From Clostridiales bacterium (GTDB lineage Bacteria > Bacillota > Clostridia > Oscillospirales > Butyricicoccaceae): 64,000 nt of DNA. The position numbers were made by a program, and so were the translations under genes. The stretch covers positions 19,908 through 83,907 of the forward strand of contig SFJM01000007.1 in assembly GCA_004555915.1 (NCBI GenBank), read 5' to 3'. The notes beneath the pieces are model-generated. The model was not told the origin of the DNA, ran no database searches, and saw nothing but the letters and a program-made list of their open reading frames with translations. Numbering within the stretch: the first letter of the stretch is position 1; every line of letters begins with the position of its first letter. Positions 41,906 to 50,548 of the stretch are shown here, one piece after another.

Positions 41906-41941
41906 GCACCGTCCTTTCCACATCCATTTTGTACGCTGCTT

Positions 41942-41978
41942 AGTTTAGCACTAACAGTTGAGCTAGTCAACAGTTGAG
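41942..41978 (-). promoter_or_regulatory. MarR operon promoter with tandem operator repeats
   Basis: Minus-strand TTGACT (complement of 41965-41970), 17-base spacer, TAAACT (complement of 41942-41947). Two copies of the direct repeat CTCAACTGTT (complements of 41953-41962 and 41969-41978, 16-base period) overlap the spacer and -35 box, suggesting cooperative repressor binding. Confidence 0.75.
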
Positions 41979-42013
41979 TGTGTTAATAATTTATGTCATT
42001 TCTGTGAACACGG

Positions 42014-42063
42014 AAAACAGGAACCTCATCCACATACAAATCATATGTGGCGAGATTCCTGTT
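42014..42063 (-). terminator. Terminator of the dCMP deaminase gene
   Basis: Two-part stem (AACAGGAA at 42016-42023 with TTCCTGTT at 42056-42063, and CCACATA with TATGTGG inside), with TTTT next to it on the minus strand. Confidence 0.65.
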
Positions 42064-42090
42064 CTGCGAAACAATGTACTTTTTTATGGT

Positions 42091-42579
42091 TTAGTATCCG
42101 ATTTTACCGTCCAGCAGCTCATCCTGCTGTACCCAGTCATTGACATCAATGACATCATACCGGTCCTGATCCCTGCGGATGACCACCTTGCTGATGCCGG
42201 CATTGATGATCTGCCGCTTGCACATAGGGCAGGAATCCGCATCCTGCATAATTTCACCGGTCTGCGCATCCCGTCCCACCAGATACAGGGTGGAACCGAT
42301 CATTTCCTCACGGGAGGCGGCGATAATCGCATTGGCCTCCGCATGGATGGCGCGGCACAGCTCATACTGTGTTCCCCGCGGGATGTTGCGCTGCTGGCGG
42401 ATGCAGTAATTCAGGTCAATGCAGTTGGCCCGTCCCCGCGGCGCACCGTTATAGCCGGTGGAAATAATCACATCATTTTTTACAATGACCGCGCCGAAGC
42501 TGCGGCGCATGCAGGTACTGCGTTCCAGCGCGACCTGTGCCATATCAAGATAATAATTCTGCTTATCACGCCGAACCAT
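42091..42579 (-). CDS. Deoxycytidylate deaminase (ComEB-like)
   Basis: A 162-aa zinc deaminase that converts dCMP to dUMP for thymidylate synthesis. The zinc site has HAEANAI (residue about 75, with the proton-shuttling Glu) and SCPMCKRQIINAG (about 118), with Cys ligands at 119 and 122. Other family marks are CMRRSFGAVIVKNDVIISTGYNGAPRG. It is short, without the extra C-terminal domain of bigger forms. ATG 42579 has AAAGGAGGC upstream. It is monocistronic, lying between the MarR operon and the rpoD cluster. Confidence 0.9.
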   Translation of the reverse strand: MVRRDKQNYYLDMAQVALERSTCMRRSFGAVIVKNDVIISTGYNGAPRGRANCIDLNYCIRQQRNIPRGTQYELCRAIHAEANAIIAASREEMIGSTLYLVGRDAQTGEIMQDADSCPMCKRQIINAGISKVVIRRDQDRYDVIDVNDWVQQDELLDGKIGY

Positions 42580-42614
42580 TGTTTGCCTCCTTTATCTATG
42601 TAACAATAGGGGGG

Positions 42615-42709
42615 GCAGACTGCCGGTCATATTTCGACCGGCATGTCTGCTGTGCGCGGGAGCGCACCAGACGTTTCTTTTGTCTGACTTTTCTTTTTGC
42701 AAAGAAAAG

Positions 42710-42713
<4 letters not shown>
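42615..42713 (-). repeat. Four consecutive hairpins downstream of rpoD
   Basis: Tandem palindromes: GCAGAC...GTCTGC with inner GCCGGTC...GACCGGC (42615-42650), GTGCGC-GGGA-GCGCAC (42652-42667), CAGAC...GTCTG (42668-42686), and the rpoD terminator (42684-42713). None codes for protein. The group looks like a composite of REP-type and terminator elements. Confidence 0.7.
42684..42713 (-). terminator. Terminator of rpoD, overlapping its stop codon
   Basis: Perfect 13-bp stem (42684-42696 with 42701-42713), with the T-rich arm on the minus strand (TTTTCTTT type). The stop codon at 42710-42712 is inside the 3' arm. Confidence 0.75.
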
Positions 42714-43933
<1,220 letters not shown>

Positions 43934-44011
43934 CTTTAAGCCTCCCAAATTAATGTGTCATCAAATCAAATGTATCTCCATAAAGCAGCTGTTTCCGCTG
44001 CTGTTATGCGT

Positions 44012-45775
44012 TTATTCTCCCGTGTCAAAGCCTTTGCTTTTCCGCTGCAGCTGTGCCTTGCGGAGCAATGGGTCTTCCCCGGGGTCTGCCGGGTTTACGA
44101 AAACATTCTGTTCCCGAATCACCCGGATATAGTCTTCCATGGCTTTGTGCCGTGTATCCGCCGGAATTTGTGTCTGTATGGCCTCCACCAGTACTTTCAC
44201 CTCCGCCGGCTCCAGCATGGGCTCCATGGCGGATACCGTGATGTTGCGCCCGGTATTGTACAGCGCTGAGGCGTATCCATACATTTTACCCAGCTCCGGC
44301 GAGGAAAAATCCTGGGGCTTGAGCTGTCTGCGCATGTCCTCCATCAGGGAGGCATCCGAGAACAGCAATGCCAGAATGCCCTGCTCTGCCCGTGCGGATT
44401 TGATATTGTCAAAATGTATCCCACGGTCTTTTGGCTGTGCCGCCTGTACCGGCGCACGCACCTCCCGGTGCATCTGCTGTTTTGCCTTCTTGCCCTGACG
44501 GAGCTGTGCCTTGCGCACCTCCTGGGCAAATGCCTCCGGTGTCACTCCCGCAAGCTTCGCCGTGGATGTGGTGTACACATCCCGTTCCACCTGTGTTTCC
44601 AGCGCGGCAATAATGCCTGCCGCTTCCCGCAGAAATAAAATCCGCTGGTCATCCTCTGTGAAGTCATATTTTTCCCGTGCCGACTCAATGCGATACCGGA
44701 TATCATTATCCGACCGTTCAATCAGCTTGCGGAACGCATCCGGGCCCTTGGTTTTGATAAATTCATCCGGATCCTTTGCCCCGGGAATTTTGAGAATTTT
44801 CACCCGCAGGCCGGCTTTTTTCAAAATATCAATGGCGCGCTGGGAAGCGGTCTGACCGGCAGCATCCGCATCATAGCACACAATCACGGTTTTGGTGTAC
44901 CGTGAAAGCAGCCGTGCCTGTTCCTCCGTCAATGCCGTGCCCAGTGATGCCACCGCGCTGTCAAAGCCCGCCTGATGCAGCGCAATCACATCCATATAGC
45001 CTTCTGCCAGCAGGAAATACTCATTTTTCGTACGTTTTGCCACATTCATGGCAAATAAATTGCGGCGTTTGTTGAACACCTGTGTCTCCGGCGAATTAAG
45101 GTACTTAGGCTTGCTGTCATCCATCACCCGTCCGCCAAAGCCGATGACATCCCCTCGGATGTCAATAATCGGGAACATGACACGGTTACGGAACTTGTCA
45201 TAATATGTACCGTTTTCACTTCGCGCCAGCAGTCCGGCCTTTTCCAGAATCTCCTTGCTGAAGCCTTTTGCCGTCATCGCATCCATCAGTGCATGGAAGG
45301 AATCGGGCGCATAGCCCAGTCCGAAGTTGTTCATGGTCTTTTTGCTCAGCCGCCTGCTCTGGAAATAGGCCAGTGCCTGCGCACCTGCCGGGCCATGCAG
45401 CTGGGCATAGAAAAACCGTGCGGCTTCCTTGAGTGCCTGTAAAATATGTTCCCGCCGATGCCGTTCTTCCGGATTCCCTTCAGTCTCCGGTACGGTCATA
45501 TTATATTGCTTTGCGAGAAACCGGACGGCATCCTGAAATTCCAGCCCTTCGATGTTCATGATAAACCGGATCGGCCCGCCGCCTGCACCGCAGCCAAAGC
45601 AGTAAAAAATCTGCTTGTCCGGCGCAACCGAAAAGGATGCGGTTTTCTCGTTGTGGAACGGGCACAGGCCAAAATAGTTGCTTCCGCTTTTTTTCAGCGA
45701 TACATAGCGGGAAACGATATCAACAATGTCACACCTTGCGTTTAATTCATCGAGGAATCGTTCATCAATCGCCAT
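44012..45775 (-). CDS. dnaG: DNA primase
   Basis: Makes RNA primers for lagging-strand synthesis; 587 aa. The N-terminal CHC2 zinc motif reads CPFHNEKTASFSVAPDKQIF and FGCG (residues about 38-62). The TOPRIM core has YLLAEGYMDVIALHQAGFDS (about 255), SLGTALTEEQ, and VIVCYDADAAGQTAS. The C-terminal part (helicase-binding) is helical, from about 430. Start chosen at 45775 because AAAGG is about 10 bases upstream and this Met begins AIDERFLDEL, as in homologues. It lies after dgt (20-base gap). Confidence 0.96.
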   Translation of the reverse strand: MAIDERFLDELNARCDIVDIVSRYVSLKKSGSNYFGLCPFHNEKTASFSVAPDKQIFYCFGCGAGGGPIRFIMNIEGLEFQDAVRFLAKQYNMTVPETEGNPEERHRREHILQALKEAARFFYAQLHGPAGAQALAYFQSRRLSKKTMNNFGLGYAPDSFHALMDAMTAKGFSKEILEKAGLLARSENGTYYDKFRNRVMFPIIDIRGDVIGFGGRVMDDSKPKYLNSPETQVFNKRRNLFAMNVAKRTKNEYFLLAEGYMDVIALHQAGFDSAVASLGTALTEEQARLLSRYTKTVIVCYDADAAGQTASQRAIDILKKAGLRVKILKIPGAKDPDEFIKTKGPDAFRKLIERSDNDIRYRIESAREKYDFTEDDQRILFLREAAGIIAALETQVERDVYTTSTAKLAGVTPEAFAQEVRKAQLRQGKKAKQQMHREVRAPVQAAQPKDRGIHFDNIKSARAEQGILALLFSDASLMEDMRRQLKPQDFSSPELGKMYGYASALYNTGRNITVSAMEPMLEPAEVKVLVEAIQTQIPADTRHKAMEDYIRVIREQNVFVNPADPGEDPLLRKAQLQRKSKGFDTGE

Positions 45776-45794
45776 TCCATGCCGCCTTTCCACA

Positions 45795-46796
45795 TTATTT
45801 GATTTCCCAGCTTCTGGGAATGAATAATTCGGTATATTGTTCGATGGCAAACCGGTCGGTCATGCCCGCGATATAGTCGCAGACCACCCGCCGTTCCCCA
45901 TCGTCCGGGATATGCTTGTGATAAAATTCCGGCAGCTGTTCAATATGCTGCAAAAAATAGTCATACAGTGCAGTGAGCAGTCCATCCACCTTGTGTTCTT
46001 CCTGCCGGGAACAGCGATCATACACCTGTCGGAACAGGTAGCTTCGCAGCTCCATCATGGCATCATGTACAGCGGCATCCATGCCGATTTCATGCTCCCG
46101 CTCACCATACCGCACCATATCGGCAACCATGGTATCAATCCGGTCGCCATGGGTGGCGCCGAGCACCCGGACCGCCTCTTTTGGCAAATCCTCCGGCCCG
46201 ATCATGCCCGCACGGACAGCATCATCAATATCATGGTTCACATAGGCAATGCGGTCGGCAAAATGGACAATCCGTCCCTCCGGTGTGGCAGCATGCTTCT
46301 TGCCGGTATGGCAGGCAATGCCGTCCCGCACCTCCTGTGTCAGATTGAGCCCCGCACCGTCCCGTTCCAGATGGTCTGCCACCCGCAGGCTCTGGTCATT
46401 GTGCCGGAACCCGCCGATTTTTTTACATAACCGGTTCAGCGTCCGTTCTCCGGCATGTCCGAAGGGCGTATGCCCCAGGTCATGCCCCAGCGCAATGGCT
46501 TCAGTGAGATCCTCATTGAGCCGCAGACTGCGCGCCACGGTACGGGCAATCTGCGCCACCTCCAGCGTATGGGTCAGCCGGTCACGGTAATGATCGCCCT
46601 CCGGGGAAATAAACACCTGGGTCTTATGTCCCAGCCGCCGGAACGCCTTGCAATGGACAATGCGGTCACGGTCACGCTGGAAGCAGGTTCTGCGTGGACA
46701 TTCCTCCACCGGATGCTGTCTTCCCTGACTGTCTGATGCAAGGGTTGCCCAGCCGGCCAGTGTCAGCCGTTCCAGCTGTTCCTGATCCTCCCGCAT
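45795..46796 (-). CDS. dgt: Deoxyguanosinetriphosphate triphosphohydrolase-like protein
   Basis: A 333-aa HD-domain hydrolase of the dNTPase family, cleaving a dNTP to nucleoside and triphosphate. The HD ligands are in THTLEVAQIARTVAR (about residue 68), ALGHDLGHTPFGHAGE (about 95), and ADRIAYVNHDIDDAV. It is the first of dgt-dnaG-rpoD, suggesting control of dNTP pools at replication. GGGAGGTG lies 6 bases before ATG 46796, better than the start at 46883. The 118-base gap upstream holds AT-rich sequence; no strong promoter was seen. Confidence 0.95.
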   Translation of the reverse strand: MREDQEQLERLTLAGWATLASDSQGRQHPVEECPRRTCFQRDRDRIVHCKAFRRLGHKTQVFISPEGDHYRDRLTHTLEVAQIARTVARSLRLNEDLTEAIALGHDLGHTPFGHAGERTLNRLCKKIGGFRHNDQSLRVADHLERDGAGLNLTQEVRDGIACHTGKKHAATPEGRIVHFADRIAYVNHDIDDAVRAGMIGPEDLPKEAVRVLGATHGDRIDTMVADMVRYGEREHEIGMDAAVHDAMMELRSYLFRQVYDRCSRQEEHKVDGLLTALYDYFLQHIEQLPEFYHKHIPDDGERRVVCDYIAGMTDRFAIEQYTELFIPRSWEIK

Positions 46797-46914
46797 GGCA
46801 TCCACCTCCCAACAACAGCAGCGAAAAATCCGTACATATGTAAATACCATATGGACTGCGAAAAATCCTCTTTTTTTGCGCAATCTTTTTAAAAAATTTT
46901 TTCGACAGGCCGCT

Positions 46915-47547
46915 TTACCGGATACGCCGTCCCATAAACCGGGTATCCATGCATTCTACCTCCACGCCTGCGCTGGTGGCATCCTTGAGTGCCTGCTCCA
47001 GTGCAGCTTCCCCGCCCTCCGGCAGGGTGACGGTCAGCGTGACATCGGCTGCATAGTCGGTTTCCTCTACCACGCAGTCATGCTCCGGCAGAATATTCTG
47101 CACCACGCCCAGCAGGGAATAGGGACAGGTAATCAGCAGCACCGAATACCGGCTCATCTGATTGATTCCTGCCGCTTCCAGCCCCAGCTGGGCACTTTTG
47201 GTATAGGCACGCACCAGCCCGCCGGTGCCCAGCAGCACACCGCCAAAATACCGTGTCACCACACAGCACACATTGGTGATATTTTCCCGGCGCAGCACAT
47301 CCAGAATCGGCATGCCTGCCGTGCCCTGGGGTTCACCATCATCGGAATACCGCATATAATTGCCTTCCCGGATGATATACGCATAGCAGTGGTGCCGTGC
47401 GTCACGATATTTTGCCTTGACCGACTGGATGACTTCTATGGCAGCCTCCGGTGTCTCCACCGGAAAGATTTCACCGATAAACTTGGATTTCCGGTCCTCA
47501 TAGCGTCCTTCGCCATAAGCTGCCGGAATCAGGTAGCTGTCATGCAT
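46915..47547 (-). CDS. yigZ: YigZ/IMPACT-family protein
   Basis: A 210-aa UPF0029/IMPACT protein. The N-terminal fold has RKSKFIGEIFPVETPEAAI, ARHHCYAYII, YSDDGEPQGTAGMPIL and TRYFGGVLLGTGGLVRAY, all signatures of the family; the C-terminal ferredoxin-like domain follows. Homologues associate with translation/ribosomal processes, but the biochemical function is uncertain. It overlaps the HflX stop by 8 bases, so it is co-translated with hflX. GAGGTG lies 8 bases before ATG 47547. Confidence 0.92.
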   Translation of the reverse strand: MHDSYLIPAAYGEGRYEDRKSKFIGEIFPVETPEAAIEVIQSVKAKYRDARHHCYAYIIREGNYMRYSDDGEPQGTAGMPILDVLRRENITNVCCVVTRYFGGVLLGTGGLVRAYTKSAQLGLEAAGINQMSRYSVLLITCPYSLLGVVQNILPEHDCVVEETDYAADVTLTVTLPEGGEAALEQALKDATSAGVEVECMDTRFMGRRIR

Positions 47548-48817
47548 CCTCCGCCACCTCATATTGCCGGAGCTGTCCATACAGCTTGTCATCGCATTCA
47601 ATTTCCAGTACCGTACCGGCTTCATTGTACTCCGTGGAGAACACGGCAGCTTCCTTGTGGATCACATCCAGCAGGTAGCCCTCCGCATAGGGGATGCACA
47701 GCCGGAACTTGTGCTTGCCCCGGCCCAGTGCCTGTTCCATGGCAGCCAGCAGCTCCTCCATGCCCCGGCCCTGTTTGGCGGAAATAGCGACAACATTTTC
47801 TCCTCCGGGAATCAGGTCAGGATTTTCACACAAATCTGCCTTATTGCATACCAGCAGCTGAGGAATCTGTTCCGCGCCAAGCTGCCGGATGACCTTGTCC
47901 ACAGTTTCCACCTGTTCCCGCCAGTCCTCCCGGGAAATGTCCACCACATGCAGCAGCAGATCCGCGTAGGACAGCTCCTCCAGCGTCGCCTTGAACGCGG
48001 ACACCAGATGATGGGGCAGCTTGCGGATAAAGCCAACGGTATCCGACAGCAGCACCTCCTGGGTATCGGAAATGCGCAGCTTGCGGGTGGTAGGATCGAG
48101 GGTATCAAACAGGCGGTCATTGGCTTCAATGCCCGCATCGGTCAGCGTATTGAGCAGCGTGGATTTTCCCGCATTGGTATAGCCCACAATGGCAACCAGC
48201 GGCAGCTCTGCCTTTTTCCGCTGCCTGCGCTGGACAGCACGTACCTTGCGCACCGCTTCCAGATCCCGGCGCAGCCGGTCAATGCGGCTGCGGATATGGC
48301 GGCGGTCGGTTTCCAGCTTGGTTTCACCCGGGCCGCGGGTACCGATGCCGCCGCCCAGACGGGACATGCTCTTGCCCATGCCGGTCAGCCGGGGCAGGAT
48401 ATACTGGTACTGTGCCAGCTCTACCTGTAATTTGCCTTCACCGGTACGGGCACGCTGGGCAAAAATATCCAGAATCAACGCACTGCGGTCGAGTACCGGT
48501 CTGCCGGTTGCTTCCTCCAGCACACGCATCTGGGATGGTGAAAGCTCATTGTCAAACACAATCAAAGTTGCATCATTGTCCCGTGCCAGCTGTACCAGCT
48601 CCTGTGTCTTGCCTTCACCGATAAAGGTATGTGCATCCGGCGCATTCCTGGTCTGCAGCATTTTGGCCACGCATTCACCTCCGGCTGTCTCCAGCAGGGC
48701 TTCCAGCTCATCCAGCGTTTCCCAGCTGGCATCCTCCTCCGGGGTAAACACAGACGCATGCAGGCCTACCAGCACCGCACGGTCCTCCTGTACCTCATCC
48801 ATCATCCATTGCTCCAC
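47540..48817 (-). CDS. hflX: GTPase HflX
   Basis: A 425-aa ribosome-associated GTPase that helps split stalled or heat-damaged ribosomes. N-terminal HflX domain: VFDNELSPSQMRVLEE, ILDIFAQRARTGEGKLQVEL, GGIGTRGPGETKLETDRR. GTPase: G1 GYTNAGKST (about 212), G3 DTVGFIRKLP, G4 NKADL, G5 SAKQG, then the short C-terminal domain. It starts with GTG 48817, with GGAGGG seven bases upstream; an ATG at 48805 is the alternative. Upstream gene is a YoaK-like membrane protein in the same direction. Confidence 0.96.
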   Translation of the reverse strand: MEQWMMDEVQEDRAVLVGLHASVFTPEEDASWETLDELEALLETAGGECVAKMLQTRNAPDAHTFIGEGKTQELVQLARDNDATLIVFDNELSPSQMRVLEEATGRPVLDRSALILDIFAQRARTGEGKLQVELAQYQYILPRLTGMGKSMSRLGGGIGTRGPGETKLETDRRHIRSRIDRLRRDLEAVRKVRAVQRRQRKKAELPLVAIVGYTNAGKSTLLNTLTDAGIEANDRLFDTLDPTTRKLRISDTQEVLLSDTVGFIRKLPHHLVSAFKATLEELSYADLLLHVVDISREDWREQVETVDKVIRQLGAEQIPQLLVCNKADLCENPDLIPGGENVVAISAKQGRGMEELLAAMEQALGRGKHKFRLCIPYAEGYLLDVIHKEAAVFSTEYNEAGTVLEIECDDKLYGQLRQYEVAEDA

Positions 48818-48847
48818 AGCATGTCCCTCCTTTGTCCCGCAGACTGC

Positions 48848-49528
48848 TCAGCCAGTCCGCGAAAAAATATCTTTTTCTATGAACATGGCGACAAATGCCA
48901 TGCACAGCAGCACACAGGCCGCCAGAATCGCCTTCTCCGCCGCAAACCGTGTCACCAGTGCGCCGAGCATCGCGCCTGCAATAAATACCACATCCACAAC
49001 AATATAATGTAGCCCGCGCCGCTTCTGGTCCGGATCACCCGACCGGCGGTACTGCCACAGCAGCTCCGTGCCGGAACGCAGGTTTCCTGTACACATGGTT
49101 GTCGCGCAGGTCACGCCGCGTATCTTACGGAAACACTCCACCTGCATCGCACAGATGAATGACACCAGTACATTGGCCAGCACATTCATGCTTTGGGGCA
49201 AAAGTGCCACCACAAACAGGAAAAGGATTTCCAGCACCAGCACCAGCTGCCGCCAGTGCAGGGAACGGTTGTCCTTCATGCGTGCACGGATCGCCAGTAC
49301 CAGCAGTACCCCCACGGAAAAGGACACAATCGGGATAAAATAATGCAGCGCCTCCCACCATTCCCCCTGCATCAGGTGAATGCCGAACAGGACAATGTTG
49401 CCGGTCTGTGCGTTGGCAAACACCTGGTCGCGGATCAGATAGGTATACGCATCCATAAAACCGCCGGCGAGGGCCAGCAGCATGCCCACCAGCAGGGATT
49501 CGGACATCTGCCCGTGTTCATGGGCCAC
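48848..49528 (-). CDS. DUF1275 (YoaK-like) membrane protein
   Basis: A membrane protein with six hydrophobic segments, beginning with the typical GGFMDAYTYLIRDQVFANAQTGNI motif (near residue 20) that defines DUF1275; its central portion, RKIRGVTCATTMCTGNLRSG, contains the second repeat of the same pattern. Family function is unknown. The start is uncertain: GTG 49528 has AGGAGG nine bases before it, whereas ATG 49537 is directly adjacent to that site and ATG 49507 lacks one. It ends 30 bases before hflX. Confidence 0.85.
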   Translation of the reverse strand: MAHEHGQMSESLLVGMLLALAGGFMDAYTYLIRDQVFANAQTGNIVLFGIHLMQGEWWEALHYFIPIVSFSVGVLLVLAIRARMKDNRSLHWRQLVLVLEILFLFVVALLPQSMNVLANVLVSFICAMQVECFRKIRGVTCATTMCTGNLRSGTELLWQYRRSGDPDQKRRGLHYIVVDVVFIAGAMLGALVTRFAAEKAILAACVLLCMAFVAMFIEKDIFSRTG

Positions 49529-49616
49529 GGCGCTCATCCTCCTTCCGCCAAAATATACCATATGCATTTTGTCACGCCCGGATGGACACCGTTTTTCCCA
49601 AACCTTCCGCCTGTTG

Positions 49617-50003
49617 TCACTCCATGACGCTTTCCAGCGCTTCACAGCCCAGCAGGACGGTATCCAGACAGCGGGTATCCGGTTTTTTATATTTCATCAT
49701 CAGATGCTTGCATTCAGTATCACCCAGAATACGGTTAAATGCGGATACCAGCTGCTGGCATGATTTGCGCAGCTCCGGTGTTTCATGTGCACAGCTTTCA
49801 ATCAGCTTCGAGCTGATGACACAGATGCCGCCGCACAGGGCACCGCAGGCCTTGCCGCAGCCCATGCCGCCGCCAAAGCCGCCACACATCCGGATGGCTT
49901 CCTCCGTCAGGCCCAGGTTGTACTCATCATTGGCTGCACGGACAATGGTTTCCGCACAGTTGTAATTCTGGTTATAGTATTCTTTCGCGCGTTCCTTCAG
50001 CAT
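49617..50003 (-). CDS. C_GCAxxG_C_C family redox-type protein
   Basis: A 128-aa protein with Cys-rich motif CGGFGGGMGCGKACGALCGG (about residues 40-59), which defines the C_GCAxxG_C_C family, preceded by NCAETIVRA and followed by CAHETPELRKSCQQL and CKHLMMKY. These small proteins of anaerobes are thought to bind a metal or Fe-S-type centre, and some occur near electron-transfer genes, but no activity is established. It lies in a gap between DUF1275 and rpmE. GGAGGG lies seven bases before ATG 50003. Confidence 0.88.
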   Translation of the reverse strand: MLKERAKEYYNQNYNCAETIVRAANDEYNLGLTEEAIRMCGGFGGGMGCGKACGALCGGICVISSKLIESCAHETPELRKSCQQLVSAFNRILGDTECKHLMMKYKKPDTRCLDTVLLGCEALESVME

Positions 50004-50060
50004 ATACATACCCTCCACAAATTGTAACCGTTTGCAGGCGTTCTTTTTTTGAAATGTAAG

Positions 50061-50105
50061 AATGCCGCCTTTTCAACAGAACGTGAAAACAGCGGCATTT
50101 TTGTT
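50061..50105. terminator. Hairpin between rpmE and the C_GC protein gene
   Basis: Stem AATGCCGC (50061-50068) with GCGGCATT (50092-50099), inner TTTTCA with TGAAAA; followed on the plus strand by TTTTGTTTC. On the minus strand it closes the rpmE transcript. Confidence 0.6.
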
Positions 50106-50156
50106 TCTTGTTTTTCGAGCTGCGTTTCAGCCCGCAGACATTCACTTCCTGACCAA

Positions 50157-50360
50157 TTACTTGTCCAGGTTGAATCTTCTCTTGAAGCGGTCAACACGTC
50201 CGCCGGTATCAACGAGCTTCTGCTTACCGGTAAAGAACGGGTGGCACTTGGAGCAGATTTCTACAGAGATATTCTCCTTGGTGGAAGCGGTCTCATATAC
50301 AGCACCACAAGCACAGCGAATGGTAGTCGGCTTGTAATTCGGATGGATTCCTTCCTTCAT
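50157..50360 (-). CDS. rpmE: Ribosomal protein L31, zinc-binding form
   Basis: A 67-aa 50S protein, first residues MKEGIHPNYKPTTI, with two Cys pairs, CACG (16-19) and CSKCHP (36-41), so it is the zinc-containing type used when zinc is plentiful. The conserved FTGKQKLVDTGGRVDRFKRR follows. GAGGTG lies 8 bases before ATG 50360. It has its own promoter and is transcribed alone. The longer frame upstream does not look like protein. Confidence 0.97.
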   Translation of the reverse strand: MKEGIHPNYKPTTIRCACGAVYETASTKENISVEICSKCHPFFTGKQKLVDTGGRVDRFKRRFNLDK

Positions 50361-50404
50361 CTTCGTTTCACCTCTTTCCGCATAAGCCTTACAGTCATAG
50401 AGAT

Positions 50405-50433
50405 ATACTATCACAACACAAGGCTGAATGCAA
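50405..50433 (-). promoter_or_regulatory. Promoter of rpmE
   Basis: Minus-strand TTGCAT (complement of 50428-50433), 17-base spacer, TAGTAT (complement of 50405-50410), 45 bases before the start. Confidence 0.78.
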
Positions 50434-50548
50434 GGATTTTTTTTATTTAGCGTCGTTTTATTAAAAATTACGCCGAAATACGATACCAGCCGTATTTCCA
50501 TTGAACAGTATATCACAAAACCGATGGTTTTCGCAAGGTTTTTCTGTA

